A DNA stretch of 64,000 nt, taken from contig CAJUMX010000014.1 in the NCBI GenBank assembly GCA_910587705.1, positions 29,531 to 93,530 on the forward strand. The letters run 5' to 3'. Origin of the DNA: an uncultured Oscillibacter sp. (GTDB lineage: Bacteria > Bacillota > Clostridia > Oscillospirales > Oscillospiraceae). Under the pieces are notes generated by a model. The model was not told where the DNA came from. It saw only the letters and a list, made by a program, of their open reading frames with translations, and ran no database searches. The translations under genes and the position numbers were made by a program. Positions 1 to 9,150 of the stretch are shown here, in pieces. Every line of letters starts with the position of its first letter. Position 1 is the stretch's first letter.

Positions 1-2
1 CC

Positions 3-101
3 TCCGCCAAGGCGGAGAAGGCCCCCAAGGAGGGCAAAGCTGAAAAACCCGCAAGAAAGCCCAGAGCGAAAAAACAGGCAAAGGAGCTGAAAGAGACATG
101 A
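3..101 (+). CDS. C-terminal tail of an upstream gene, probably glgB (partial)
   Basis: The frame is open from the window edge and ends at a TGA at 99-101 that overlaps the glgC ATG (ATGA). The 32 visible residues are almost only Ala, Lys, Glu and Pro, i.e. a charged disordered tail with no catalytic domain in view. Because the next four genes are glgC, glgD, glgA and glgP, a 1,4-alpha-glucan branching enzyme (GlgB) is the likely parent, but this is inferred from position only. The tail resembles the Lys-rich end of GlgA further down the same operon. Confidence 0.6.
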   Translation, partial: SAKAEKAPKEGKAEKPARKPRAKKQAKELKET

Positions 102-1303
102 AGAAAGAATGCATTGCCATGCTGCTGGCCGGAGGACAGGGCAGCCGCCTTTATGTCCTCACCGGAGACATGGCAAAGCCCGCCGTTCCCTTCGGCGGCA
201 AATACCGCATCATTGACTTTCCCCTCTCCAACTGCACGAACTCCGGCATCGATACCGTGGGCGTGCTGACCCAGTACCGCCCCCTGGAGCTGAACAGCTA
301 TATCGGCAGCGGCCAGCCCTGGGACCTGGACGGGTCCACCGGCGGCGTCCATATCCTGCCTCCCTATCAGGGCGCCAAAGGCGGCACCTGGTACAAGGGA
401 ACCGCCAACGCCATTTATCAGAATCTGGGCTTCATCGATATGCACGACCCCGAGTATGTGGTCATTCTCTCCGGCGACCATATCTATAAAATGGACTATT
501 CCGACATGCTGGCCCGTCACAAGGCGGCAAACGCCGCCTGCACCATCTCCGTTATGGAGGTGCCCTGGGCTGAGGCGCCCCGCTTCGGCATCATGAGCGT
601 GGACGGAGACGACATGATCACCGAATTCGCCGAAAAACCCAAGGAGCCCAAGAGCAACCTGGCCTCCATGGGCATCTACGTATTCTCCTGGAAGGCCCTG
701 CGGCAGTACCTCATCGACGACGAGCACACCCCGGGCTCTGAAAACGACTTCGGAAAGAACATCATCCCCGCCATGCTGGGCAATCAGGAGCGCATGGCCG
801 CCTATCGCTTCTCCGGCTACTGGAAGGACGTGGGCACTCTGGAATCCCTCTGGGACGCCAACATGGACATGCTGGCCCCCGAGTCCGGTCTGGACCTGCG
901 GGACCGTTCCTGGCCCATCTACGCCCGCTCCGTCAGCGCTCCCCCCGCCTTCCTGGGCGAGAATTCCACGGTGACCCACAGCGCCGTGAACCGGGGCAGC
1001 GTGTTGGAGGGCGTGGTGGAGAACTCTGTCCTCTCCCAGAATGTCACCGTGGGCGAGGGCGCGGCAGTCCGCTACTCCGTCCTCTTCCCCAACGTAGAAG
1101 TGGCCCCCGGCGCGGTGGTGGAGTACGCCATCCTGGGCGAGGGCTGCAAGATCGGCCCGGGCTGCCACGTGGGCGGCACACCGGAAAATACCCCCGAGGG
1201 CTGGGGCCTGACGGTGCTGGCCCCGGGCTGCAAGCTGCCCGAAGGCCAAAACGCCAAGGCCGGCGTCATGCTGAACCGCAACGGTGAGGAGGTGTCCAAA
1301 TGA
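98..1303 (+). CDS. glgC: Glucose-1-phosphate adenylyltransferase, catalytic subunit
   Basis: This enzyme makes ADP-glucose from ATP and glucose-1-phosphate, the committed step of glycogen synthesis in the cytosol. The 401-residue protein has the N-terminal nucleotidyltransferase signature (AGGQGSRL, then [19 protein letters not shown]), the GTANAIYQN segment, the [10 protein letters not shown] metal/nucleotide site and the FWKDVGT-like [10 protein letters not shown] motif, followed by a left-handed beta-helix hexapeptide domain from about residue 290. Length is normal for the family. The ATG overlaps the stop of the upstream gene and the stop overlaps the start of glgD, so translation is probably coupled. 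In Firmicutes GlgC usually works as a heteromer with GlgD. Confidence 0.97.
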   Translation: MKKECIAMLLAGGQGSRLYVLTGDMAKPAVPFGGKYRIIDFPLSNCTNSGIDTVGVLTQYRPLELNSYIGSGQPWDLDGSTGGVHILPPYQGAKGGTWYKGTANAIYQNLGFIDMHDPEYVVILSGDHIYKMDYSDMLARHKAANAACTISVMEVPWAEAPRFGIMSVDGDDMITEFAEKPKEPKSNLASMGIYVFSWKALRQYLIDDEHTPGSENDFGKNIIPAMLGNQERMAAYRFSGYWKDVGTLESLWDANMDMLAPESGLDLRDRSWPIYARSVSAPPAFLGENSTVTHSAVNRGSVLEGVVENSVLSQNVTVGEGAAVRYSVLFPNVEVAPGAVVEYAILGEGCKIGPGCHVGGTPENTPEGWGLTVLAPGCKLPEGQNAKAGVMLNRNGEEVSK

Positions 1304-2412
1304 ACGGACTGCACGGAATTATTTTCACCTATGAGCGCCGCGGCAACCTCCAGGAGCTGGGCTCCATCCGCTCCTCCGCCTCCATTCCCTTCGGCGGGAG
1401 GTTCCGGGCGGTGGACTTTGCCCTCTCCGGCCTGGTCAACGCCGGGGCCACCGACGTGGGCATCATCCTGCACGGCCACTACCAGAGCCTGCTGGACCAC
1501 CTGGGCACCGGCAAGGACTGGGATCTGAGCCGCAAGCGGGGCGGCCTGCGCCTCCTGCCCCCCTTCAACTACAAGGGCGACTGGGGCGCCATGCCCTATC
1601 GGGGCCATATTGAGGCCCTGACCGCTGTACGGACCTACCTGGAAGAAATCCGTCAGGACTACGTGGTCATGATGGACGGCGATCTGGTAGCCAACCTGCC
1701 CCTGAGCGACGTGTATGAAACTCACCTGAAATCCGGGGCGGACATCACCGTGGTCTGCGCCAACGACAGCTTCATGACCGAGGACGGTACCTACTTCCAG
1801 GTGGGCGAGGGCGGCCGGATCACCGAGGTCTTTATCAGCCCCCATACTCCCCGGGGCCTTCGGGGTCTGGGAACCTATGTCGTCTCCAAAAAGCTGCTGC
1901 TGGAGCTGGTGGACGACTGCGCCGCCAAGGACCAGCTCAGCTGGCGGAGCGACGTGCTCCAGGCTCGGAGGGAGCAGTTGAATATTCAGAGCTATATCTG
2001 GAAGGGCTACGCCGCCCAGATTCGCTCCGTTCAGGAGTACTACGACCGCAGCATGCAGCTGCTGGACCCCGCCATCCGGGCGGATCTGTTCTGCGCGCAG
2101 CGCCCCGTCCGGGCCAAAAACGCGGACCTGAGCTCCACCTACATTGGCTCCGGCGGAAAGTGCGTCAACTCCCTCTTCGGCGACGGCTGCTCCATCGAGG
2201 GTGTGGTGGAGAACTCCATCCTCTTCCCCGGCGTCACCGTGGAAGCCGGCGCGGTGGTGCGTAACTGCGTCATCTTCAAGGATTCCATCGTCCGCAAGGA
2301 CGCCCAGCTGAGCTACATCATCGCTGACAAGGACGTGGAAGTCCTTCCGGGTCGGACGCTGATGGGCCATGTCACTTATCCCATCGTCCTGGCCAAAGGC
2401 AGCAAGGTATAA
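1300..2412 (+). CDS. glgD: Glucose-1-phosphate adenylyltransferase subunit GlgD
   Basis: GlgD is the second, usually regulatory or stimulatory, subunit of Firmicute ADP-glucose pyrophosphorylase. The 370-residue protein keeps the overall GlgC fold ([19 protein letters not shown] near residue 30, [11 protein letters not shown] near residue 125, a beta-helix C-terminus) but lacks the GGxGxRL nucleotide-binding loop at the N-terminus, where it reads [12 protein letters not shown] instead. That loss is the hallmark of GlgD and suggests it is catalytically poor alone. The ATG overlaps the glgC stop by 4 bases. A strong terminator follows, so glgA starts a new transcript. Confidence 0.95.
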   Translation: MNGLHGIIFTYERRGNLQELGSIRSSASIPFGGRFRAVDFALSGLVNAGATDVGIILHGHYQSLLDHLGTGKDWDLSRKRGGLRLLPPFNYKGDWGAMPYRGHIEALTAVRTYLEEIRQDYVVMMDGDLVANLPLSDVYETHLKSGADITVVCANDSFMTEDGTYFQVGEGGRITEVFISPHTPRGLRGLGTYVVSKKLLLELVDDCAAKDQLSWRSDVLQARREQLNIQSYIWKGYAAQIRSVQEYYDRSMQLLDPAIRADLFCAQRPVRAKNADLSSTYIGSGGKCVNSLFGDGCSIEGVVENSILFPGVTVEAGAVVRNCVIFKDSIVRKDAQLSYIIADKDVEVLPGRTLMGHVTYPIVLAKGSKV

Positions 2413-2419
2413 ACTTCCA

Positions 2420-2449
2420 TAAAAGGGGGGCGTCTCCGTCCCCCTTTTA
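2420..2449 (+). terminator. Terminator after glgD
   Basis: An A-tract plus G-run (2421-2430) pairs with a C-run plus T-tract (2440-2448) around a short loop, giving a GC-rich hairpin followed by T residues. It lies 8 bases after the glgD stop and upstream of the glgA promoter. Confidence 0.85.
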
Positions 2450-2465
2450 TGATTGAAAGGCCGGA

Positions 2466-2494
2466 TTGACCCCGGCCCCATTATTTGGTATACT
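2466..2494 (+). promoter_or_regulatory. Sigma-A promoter of glgA-glgP
   Basis: TTGACC at 2466-2471 and TATACT at 2489-2494 are separated by 17 bases, close to the ideal sigma-70/sigma-A spacing. It sits between the glgD terminator and glgA, so glgA and glgP can be transcribed independently of glgCD. Confidence 0.8.
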
Positions 2495-2594
2495 ATAGGA
2501 GAATCGCCCTTTCGGCGGTCCTCCCACACGCTGATCTCCCCCGGCATCCTGGTTCCACCCCAGTGCCGGGGATGATATGAAAAGGAGTACGTGT

Positions 2595-4478
2595 ATGAAA
2601 ATCTTGTATGTGACCAGCGAAGCGGTCCCCTTCTGCAAAACTGGCGGTCTGGCCGATGTGGCCGGTTCTCTTCCACCCGCCCTGGCGGAGCAGGGCGCCG
2701 AAGTGGCCGTGGTCCTGCCCCTCTATGAGCGGGTCCGAGACCGGTTCGGAAGCCAGCTGAAATTCGAGTGCTATGACTACGTGGACCTTGCCTGGCGGCA
2801 CAACTACTGCGGCCTGTTCTCCATGGAGAAGGACGGCGTAACCTGGTACTTCCTGGACAACGAGCAGTACTTTAGCCGGGGCACCCTCTACGGTCAGGCC
2901 GACGACGGTGAGCGCTTCGCCTTCTTCTCCCGGGCCGTGGTGCGGATGCTGGACCGTTTCAAGTTCTGGCCCGAGGTGGTCCACTGCAACGACTGGCAGT
3001 CTGCCCTGGTCCCCATCTACCTGAAAGACGACGGCGTGCGGGAGGACCGCTACCGCTCCATCAAAACCGTGGTCACCATCCACAACATCGAGTACCAGGG
3101 CCGGTACAACCCCTATGTCCTGGGCGAGCTCTTCGGCCTGGACGCCGGCTGGGTCAAGGACGGCACCATGCTGCTGGACGGGGACGCCAACCTCCTCAAG
3201 GGCGCTATCCTCTGCGCCGACGCGGTAAACGCCGTCTCCCCCACCTATGCCAACGAGCTGAAAATGCCCTACTTCGCCCACCGGATGGAGGGCGTGATGC
3301 GCCAGTGCTCCGACAAGCTCTATGGCGTGCTGAACGGCATCGACATGAAGCTCTACGATCCCCGGACCGATAGTCGCATTCTGCAAACCTTCTCTGCCGA
3401 GGACATGACCGGCAAGGACGCCTGCAAGGCCGAGCTCCAGCGGATGGTGGGTCTAAGGGAAGAGCCCCATACCCCCATCGTTGCCATGGTGAGCCGCCTG
3501 GTGTCTCACAAGGGTTTGGACTTGATCTGCGAGGTGCTTCATGATATGATGGAGCTCCCCATGCAGCTGGTGGTTCTGGGCACTGGAGACCAGCGGTATG
3601 AGGACTTCTTCGGCTGGGCCGCCCAGCAGTACCCCGGCCGGATGTCCGTCCGCATGGATTACAACGAGGATTTGTCCATGGCCATCTACGCCGGTGCGGA
3701 CCTGTTCCTCATGCCCTCTAAGAGCGAGCCCTGCGGCCTGAGCCAGATGATCGCCATGCGCTATGGCACGGTGCCCATCGTCCGGGAGACCGGCGGATTA
3801 AAGGACACCGTTCAGCCCTGTGAATCCTGGCGGGACGCGGGCAATGGCTTTAGCTTCGCCAACTACTCCAGCGGCGACATGCTCCACGTCATCCGGGAGG
3901 CCGTGTACCTGTACAAGGATTATCCCGATGTCTTTGGCCGCCTGCGCCAGCGGGCGATGAGCGGCGATTTCAGCTGGGCCCGGAGTGCCAGAGAGTACCT
4001 GCGCATTTACGCCACCATCACCGGCTTGGCCTGGCCCCTTCACAACGATACCCGCCGGGCGGCAGAGACCCCCGAGGAGGCTGCTCCTGTTGAGGAGACC
4101 GCACCCGCCGTGGAAGCTGCTCCCGTTGAGGAAGCTACTCCTGCTGTAGAGGCCGCTCCCGTCGAGGAAGCTACTCCTGCTGTGGAAACCGCTCCCGTCG
4201 AGGAAGCCGCTCCTGCTGTGGAGGCCGCTCCCGTCGAGGAAGCCGCTCCTGCTGTGGAGGCTGCTCCCATTGAGGAAGCCGCTCCTGCTGTAGAGGCCGC
4301 TCCCGTCGAGGAAGCTACTCCCGTTGAGGAGACCGCCCCCGTTGAGGCAAAGCCCGCCAAGAAAACCCAGAAGGCCGCCTCGAAAACCACCTCCAAGGCC
4401 GCCAAGGCTGAGAAGAAAACCGAGAAAAAGACATCCTCTAAGAAAGGAACCGCCGGCAAGAAAAAGTCTGCGGAGTGA
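2595..4478 (+). CDS. glgA: Glycogen synthase (ADP-glucose type) with repeat-rich C-terminal tail
   Basis: This GT5-family enzyme adds glucose from ADP-glucose to alpha-1,4-glucan chains. The N-terminal KTGGLADVAGSLP motif binds ADP-glucose, and the C-terminal Rossmann half has SEPCGLSQMIAMRYGTVPIV followed by RETGGLKDTV. ATG 2595 is chosen because AAAGGAG at 2580-2586 is correctly spaced to it; the in-frame ATG at 2577 has no ribosome site. The catalytic body ends near residue 480, the normal GlgA length. About 145 further residues follow: a tandem acidic Ala/Pro/Val/Glu repeat, then a Lys/Ala/Ser/Thr-rich basic end. Such a tail is unusual for GlgA and should be disordered. glgP starts 8 bases downstream. 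Confidence 0.96.
   Translation: MKILYVTSEAVPFCKTGGLADVAGSLPPALAEQGAEVAVVLPLYERVRDRFGSQLKFECYDYVDLAWRHNYCGLFSMEKDGVTWYFLDNEQYFSRGTLYGQADDGERFAFFSRAVVRMLDRFKFWPEVVHCNDWQSALVPIYLKDDGVREDRYRSIKTVVTIHNIEYQGRYNPYVLGELFGLDAGWVKDGTMLLDGDANLLKGAILCADAVNAVSPTYANELKMPYFAHRMEGVMRQCSDKLYGVLNGIDMKLYDPRTDSRILQTFSAEDMTGKDACKAELQRMVGLREEPHTPIVAMVSRLVSHKGLDLICEVLHDMMELPMQLVVLGTGDQRYEDFFGWAAQQYPGRMSVRMDYNEDLSMAIYAGADLFLMPSKSEPCGLSQMIAMRYGTVPIVRETGGLKDTVQPCESWRDAGNGFSFANYSSGDMLHVIREAVYLYKDYPDVFGRLRQRAMSGDFSWARSAREYLRIYATITGLAWPLHNDTRRAAETPEEAAPVEETAPAVEAAPVEEATPAVEAAPVEEATPAVETAPVEEAAPAVEAAPVEEAAPAVEAAPIEEAAPAVEAAPVEEATPVEETAPVEAKPAKKTQKAASKTTSKAAKAEKKTEKKTSSKKGTAGKKKSAE
4081..4350 (+). repeat. 36-bp tandem repeat coding the GlgA tail
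   Basis: About seven copies of a 36-bp unit encode a 12-residue motif of the form AAPVEEAAPAVE with small changes. Copies differ mostly at third codon positions and at A/T exchanges, which points to amplification followed by slow divergence. The unit length is a multiple of three, so copy-number changes keep the frame. Confidence 0.9.
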
Positions 4479-4486
4479 GAACGCTT

Positions 4487-6913
4487 ATGGCATCGATTAC
4501 GACAAAAGAACTGGAAGAAGCTCTATCCGCCAAGCTGATGACCAACTTCGGCAAAGCCGCCGATGAGGCCACCGAAGGCGAAATGCTGCGGGCCAGCGCC
4601 CTGGTCCTGCGGGATATGATGGCCCTCCGGGAGGTGGAAACCCGGAAGAAAACCCGCCAGAACAAGAAAAAGCAGGTCCATTACCTGTCCATGGAATTTC
4701 TCATGGGCCGGAGCCTGATGAAAAACGCCTATAACCTGGGGCTGCTGCCCCAGCTCAAGGAGGCTCTGGAGCACCTGGGCTTTAAGGCCGGGGACATCTT
4801 TGAGATGGAGCCCGACGCGGCTCTTGGCAACGGCGGCCTGGGCCGTCTGGCCGCCTGCTATCTGGACTCCATGACCACCCTGGAAATTCCCGCCACCGGC
4901 TACTCCATCTGCTACGAGCTGGGCCTGTTCAAGCAGAAGATCGTAGAGGGCCAGCAGGTGGAGCTCCCTGACCACTGGAAGGATTTGGGCGCGGCTTGGT
5001 TGCTGCCCAAGCCTGCCGAGGCGCAGACGGTCTCCTTCGGCGGCACCGTCCGGGAGTTCTGGGCCGACGGCTACCTCCACACCGTCAACGAAAACGCCAC
5101 CACCGTCCAGGCGATCCCCTACGATATGGAAATCGCCGGCTACGGCACGGGACATGTCAACGTCCTTCGCCTGTGGGACCCCCGCCCCACCAAGGCCATC
5201 GACATGAGCCTCTTCGGCCAGGGCGAGTATTTGAAAGCCTCCGAGGAAGAGACCATGGCCGAGACCATCGCCAAGGTGCTCTATCCCGAGGACAACCATA
5301 TCGAGGGTAAGTCCCTCCGCCTCAAGCAGCAGTATTTCTTCGTCTCCGCTACCATCCAGTCCATCACCGCCAAGCACCTGGATACCTACGGGACCCTGAA
5401 AAATTTCCACGAAAAGAACATCATCCAGATCAACGACACCCACCCCACCCTAGTCATTCCCGAACTGATGCGGGTCCTCATTGACGACACCGGAATGAAC
5501 TGGGACGACGCCTGGTATATCACCACCCACGCCGTGGCCTATACCAACCACACCGTCCTGGCCGAGGCTCTGGAGCGCTGGCCCCAGACCCTGATGGAAC
5601 GCCGTCTGCCCCGTATCTGGCAGATCATCCAGGAGATTTCCAACCGCTGGCAGAAACGGGTGGAGGACTTCTACCACGACCCTGCCAAGACGAAAAAAAT
5701 GGCCATCATCTGGGACGGTGAGGTCCGCATGGCAAACCTGTGCATTGCCGGCGGCATGGCGGTCAACGGCGTGTCCGCCCTCCACTCCGACATCCTGCGC
5801 AACGACGTCTTTAAGGACGCCTGCGCCATGGAGCCCCAGAAGTTCCAAAACGTCACCAACGGCATCGATCACCGCCGCTGGCTCAGCGAGATCAACCCCG
5901 GCCTGGACGGTCTCATCCGGGAGCTGACCGGCGGGGACGCCTACCTCTCCGACGCCTCCGTCCTTCAAAAACTGGACGCCTTCGCGGACGACAAGTCCGT
6001 GCTGGAGCGGTTGACGGAGATCAAGCGGAAAAACAAGGAGCTCCTGGCCGTCCACGCCAAGCGGAGCCGGGGCGTCATCCTGAATCCCGAGGCCATTTTC
6101 GACGTACAGGCAAAGCGGCTGCACGAGTATAAGCGGCAGCTTTTGAACGTGCTGCACATCATCGCCCTCTACCAGAAGCTGCGGGACGATCCCAACGCCA
6201 TCACTCAGCCCCACACCTTCCTCTTCGGCGCGAAGGCGGCCCCGGGCTACGAGGTGGCCAAGCGGATCATTCGCCTGATCAACTCCCTGGCGGACCAGAT
6301 CGCCCACGATCCCGCCTGCAAGGATAAGCTCCAGGTGGTCTTTTTGGAGAACTACCGGGTCTCTCTGGCGGAGGTGCTGATGCCCGCCAGCGAGGTGAGC
6401 CAGCAGATTTCCACCGCCGGTAAGGAAGCCAGCGGCACCGGAAACATGAAATTCATGATGAACGGCGCCCTGACCGTGGGTACCCTGGACGGTGCCAACG
6501 TGGAGATGCACGAGGTACTGGGAGACGAGAACATGTTCCTCTTCGGTCTCCACGCCGACGAGGTGGAGGCCCTGAAACGGGAGGGCTATGTACCCCAGCG
6601 CTGGTACAACCGGGACGAGAAGCTCCGCCGGGCTATGGACGCCCTGCGCACCGGCTTCCGGGACGGCGTGCGCTACGACGACCTGTATCAGCGGCTCCTG
6701 TTAGGGCTCGGCGGCAGCCCCGCCGACGAGTATCTGCTTCTGGCGGACTTTGCCTCCTACTGCGAGGCGGAGAAGCGCATGGTGGAAACCTACGCCGACC
6801 CTGTTAAATGGAACCGCATGAGTCTCCACAACATCGCCCGCAGCGGCATCTTCGCCGCTGACCGCTCCATCGCCCAATACGCCGACAACATCTGGCACGT
6901 ACCCCACAAATAA
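4487..6913 (+). CDS. glgP: Glycogen/starch/alpha-glucan phosphorylase
   Basis: This GT35 enzyme releases glucose-1-phosphate from glycogen with pyridoxal phosphate as cofactor. About 808 residues is the usual length. Visible family signatures include VHYLSMEFLMGR near residue 65, GNGGLGRLAACYLDSM near 110, NDTHPTLVIPELMR near 310, and the PLP region EASGTGNMKFMMNGALTVGT near 650, whose Lys is the Schiff-base residue. ATG 4487 is preferred over an in-frame GTG at 4475 because GGAG at 4472-4475 can serve only the ATG. It completes an operon holding both synthesis and breakdown enzymes. Confidence 0.97.
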   Translation: MASITTKELEEALSAKLMTNFGKAADEATEGEMLRASALVLRDMMALREVETRKKTRQNKKKQVHYLSMEFLMGRSLMKNAYNLGLLPQLKEALEHLGFKAGDIFEMEPDAALGNGGLGRLAACYLDSMTTLEIPATGYSICYELGLFKQKIVEGQQVELPDHWKDLGAAWLLPKPAEAQTVSFGGTVREFWADGYLHTVNENATTVQAIPYDMEIAGYGTGHVNVLRLWDPRPTKAIDMSLFGQGEYLKASEEETMAETIAKVLYPEDNHIEGKSLRLKQQYFFVSATIQSITAKHLDTYGTLKNFHEKNIIQINDTHPTLVIPELMRVLIDDTGMNWDDAWYITTHAVAYTNHTVLAEALERWPQTLMERRLPRIWQIIQEISNRWQKRVEDFYHDPAKTKKMAIIWDGEVRMANLCIAGGMAVNGVSALHSDILRNDVFKDACAMEPQKFQNVTNGIDHRRWLSEINPGLDGLIRELTGGDAYLSDASVLQKLDAFADDKSVLERLTEIKRKNKELLAVHAKRSRGVILNPEAIFDVQAKRLHEYKRQLLNVLHIIALYQKLRDDPNAITQPHTFLFGAKAAPGYEVAKRIIRLINSLADQIAHDPACKDKLQVVFLENYRVSLAEVLMPASEVSQQISTAGKEASGTGNMKFMMNGALTVGTLDGANVEMHEVLGDENMFLFGLHADEVEALKREGYVPQRWYNRDEKLRRAMDALRTGFRDGVRYDDLYQRLLLGLGGSPADEYLLLADFASYCEAEKRMVETYADPVKWNRMSLHNIARSGIFAADRSIAQYADNIWHVPHK

Positions 6914-6930
6914 TTGCATGCCAATCAAAA

Positions 6931-6957
6931 GGGACGTATCCAAAACGGATACGTCCC
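6931..6957. terminator. Bidirectional terminator between glgP and thrS
   Basis: GGGACGTATCC (6931-6941) and its perfect complement (6947-6957) form an 11-bp stem with a 5-base loop. A-rich sequence before and T-containing sequence after allow use on both strands, which fits the convergent glgP and thrS genes. Confidence 0.85.
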
Positions 6958-6976
6958 TTACGTTTATACGTTTGGT

Positions 6977-8737
6977 TTATAGAATGACCTTACTGTCCAC
7001 TTCTTCCCGCAGCTTCGCGGCAAAGGCCTCCAGGCTCATGGCGCCCAGGTCCTCGCCGCCCCGGGTGCGGACGGAAACGGTCTTGTTTTCCACGTCCCGG
7101 TCGCCCACCACCAGCATATAGGGGACCTTCTCCAGGGTGGCCTCCCGGATTTTCTTGCCGATCTTCTCGTTGCGGACGTCGGTCTCCACCCGGAAGCCCA
7201 GCTCGTCCAAGGCCTTGGCAAGCTCTTCGGCGTAAGCGTCCGCCCGGTCGGTGACGGTGAGGACCTTCACCTGGACGGGGCTCAGCCACAGGGGGAAGGC
7301 TCCGGCGAAGTGCTCGGTAATCACGCCGATGAAGCGCTCGATGGAGCCCAGGACCACCCGGTGAATCATGACGGGGCGGTGCTTCGCTCCGTCCTCGCCG
7401 GTGTACTCCAGCTCAAAGCGCTCCGGCAGCTGGCTGTCCAGCTGGATGGTGCCGCACTGCCAGGTCCGGCCCAGGGAGTCGGAGAGGTGGAAGTCCAGCT
7501 TGGGACCGTAGAACGCGCCGTCTCCCTCGTTGATGACAAAGTCCTTGCCCATGTCGGTGATGGCGGCTTTCAGAATGTCCTGGTTCCGCTCCCACTCCTC
7601 CACAGTGCCGATGTGGTCCTCCGGCATGGTGGAAAGCTCGATGGTGTAGCTGAGGCCGAAGGTGGAATAAACCTCGTCGAAGAGGCGGACGGTCTCCTGA
7701 ATCACGTCCTGCATCTGTTCCCGGGTCATAAAGACGTGGGCGTCGTCCTGGTTGAAGCAGCGGACCCGGAAGAGGCCGTGGAGAGCGCCGGAAAGCTCGT
7801 GCCGATGGACCAGGCCGATCTCCCCCACCCGCAGGGGCAGCTCCTTATAGGAGTGGGGCTCGCTGGCGTAGACCAGCATGCCGCCGGGGCAGTTCATGGG
7901 CTTCACCGCGAAGTCCACTTCGTCGATGACGGTGGTGTACATGTTGTTTTTGTAGTGGTCCCAGTGGCCAGAGCGCTCCCACAACTGGCGGTTCAGCATG
8001 ATGGGGGTGGAAATCTCCACGTAGCCGTACTTTTTGTGGACCTGTCGCCAGTAGTCCAGCAGGGTATTTTTCAGCGTCATGCCCTTGGGCAGGAAGAAGG
8101 GGAAGCCAGGTCCCTCGTCCCGGAGCATGAACAAGCCCAATTCCTTACCCAGCTTCCGGTGGTCCCGCTTCTTGGCCTCCTCAATACGCTTGAGGTATTC
8201 GTCCAGCTCGTCCTTCTTGGGGAAGGCGATGCCGTAGATGCGCTGGAGGGTCTCCCGGCTGGAGTCTCCCCGCCAATAGGCGGCGTTGCAGGCGGTGAGC
8301 TTGATGGCGTTGCCCTTGACCCGGCCGGTGGAGTCCAGGTGGGGCCCGGCGCAGAGGTCGGTGAACTCGCCCTGCTTATAAAAGCTGATGGCGGCGTCCT
8401 CGGGCAGGTCGTTGATAAGCTCCACCTTGAAGGGCTCTCCCTTTTCCTCCATGAACTTCACGGCCTCCGCCCGGGGCAGCTCGAAGCGCTCCAGCTTCAG
8501 CTTCTCCTTGCAGATTTTCCGCATCTCGCCCTCGATCTTCTCCATGATCTCGGGGGTGAAGGGGAAGGGAGAGTCCATGTCGTAATAGAAGCCCTCATCG
8601 ATAGAAGGGCCGATGGCCAGCTTCACCTCCGGGTACAGGCGCTTCACCGCCTGGGCCAGGATGTGAGAGCAGGTGTGCCAGTAGGTCTTGCGGTAGGTCT
8701 CATTTTCAAAGGTATACAGATTGCTTTCTTCGCTCAT
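6977..8737 (-). CDS. thrS: Threonyl-tRNA synthetase
   Basis: Class II synthetase charging tRNA-Thr in the cytosol. The 586-residue protein starts with MSEESNLYTFENETYR; the start is fixed by AGGAGGAATT just upstream of ATG 8737. It shows the editing-domain zinc motif HTCSH near residue 20 with the downstream CAGPH partner, class II motif 2 around RHELSGALHGLFRVR, the zinc Cys in KPMNCPGGM, and the anticodon-binding domain at the C-terminus. It is about 55 residues shorter than the standard ~640-residue enzyme because the N-terminal TGS domain is missing. A T-box leader lies immediately upstream. It converges on glgP. Confidence 0.96.
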   Translation of the reverse strand: MSEESNLYTFENETYRKTYWHTCSHILAQAVKRLYPEVKLAIGPSIDEGFYYDMDSPFPFTPEIMEKIEGEMRKICKEKLKLERFELPRAEAVKFMEEKGEPFKVELINDLPEDAAISFYKQGEFTDLCAGPHLDSTGRVKGNAIKLTACNAAYWRGDSSRETLQRIYGIAFPKKDELDEYLKRIEEAKKRDHRKLGKELGLFMLRDEGPGFPFFLPKGMTLKNTLLDYWRQVHKKYGYVEISTPIMLNRQLWERSGHWDHYKNNMYTTVIDEVDFAVKPMNCPGGMLVYASEPHSYKELPLRVGEIGLVHRHELSGALHGLFRVRCFNQDDAHVFMTREQMQDVIQETVRLFDEVYSTFGLSYTIELSTMPEDHIGTVEEWERNQDILKAAITDMGKDFVINEGDGAFYGPKLDFHLSDSLGRTWQCGTIQLDSQLPERFELEYTGEDGAKHRPVMIHRVVLGSIERFIGVITEHFAGAFPLWLSPVQVKVLTVTDRADAYAEELAKALDELGFRVETDVRNEKIGKKIREATLEKVPYMLVVGDRDVENKTVSVRTRGGEDLGAMSLEAFAAKLREEVDSKVIL

Positions 8738-8769
8738 GGTAATTCCTCCTTGTATTACGGGGCGGGGCA

Positions 8770-9011
8770 AAAAATCCCACCCCTGATGAAGATCAGGGGT
8801 GGGATACGAAAAACGCATTCCACGGTTCCACCCTGCTTGCGGTCCGGATGCGGACCGCCGCTCGCGTCCTCGGTAACGGGAGGACCCGGCCCGGTCGTCC
8901 CGGGCGGCTCGGGAGTGGTGGAGGTTCCGCGTTCGGCGCGGGACGCTTTCAGCATACGCGTCCCTCTCTGGGCGTTTCCGGCGGCTCCGTCTCCGTCACA
9001 GCCAATTTGAC
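8770..9011 (-). promoter_or_regulatory. T-box riboswitch leader of thrS
   Basis: On the minus strand the leader contains the conserved T-box core AGGGTGGAACCGTG (complement of 8823-8836), which pairs with the uncharged tRNA acceptor end. It is followed by a long terminator (13-bp arms 8775-8787 and 8792-8804) with a T-run, directly before thrS. The upstream part has several GC-rich stems consistent with Stem I, including one formed by GGGACGC/GCGTCCC. ThrRS downstream implies a Thr specifier codon; ACC and ACU triplets occur in the 5' part, but I could not fix the specifier loop. Expected action: uncharged tRNA-Thr stabilises the antiterminator and turns thrS on. Confidence 0.9.
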
Positions 9012-9017
9012 AGGGAC

Positions 9018-9046
9018 ACTATAACACCAAGCGGCGGAAATGTCAA
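9018..9046 (-). promoter_or_regulatory. Promoter of the T-box-thrS transcript
   Basis: On the minus strand TTGACA (complement of 9041-9046) and TATAGT (complement of 9018-9023) are 17 bases apart, a near-consensus sigma-A promoter placed just before the T-box leader. Confidence 0.85.
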
Positions 9047-9089
9047 GCGTACGGAAACGGCCATTTTTCCCCTTCCCGGTTCATATTCG

Positions 9090-9119
9090 TTGACAGCCGG
9101 AATATGGTTGTGGTATCAT
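9090..9119 (+). promoter_or_regulatory. Promoter of mntP
   Basis: TTGACA at 9090-9095 and TATCAT at 9114-9119 are separated by 18 bases, about 30 bases before mntP and divergent from the thrS promoter. The leader is too short to hold a yybP-ykoY manganese riboswitch. Confidence 0.65.
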
Positions 9120-9150
9120 CTAAAAACTACATATACAGGGAGGCTCCCCC

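Noticed and set aside
1072..2676. Minus-strand open frame across glgC/glgD and the glgA promoter
   Set aside because: Crosses a terminator and promoter and has no homology; glgD coding is certain.
4081..4350. Tandem 36-bp units that could suggest a CRISPR array
   Set aside because: Units are contiguous without spacers and encode a regular peptide in the glgA frame.
7310..9010. Long plus-strand open frame opposite thrS and the T-box leader
   Set aside because: Antisense shadow; it would run through the terminator and T-box core.
9120..9150. Possible Mn riboswitch before mntP
   Set aside because: The leader is only about 30 bases long, too short for yybP-ykoY.
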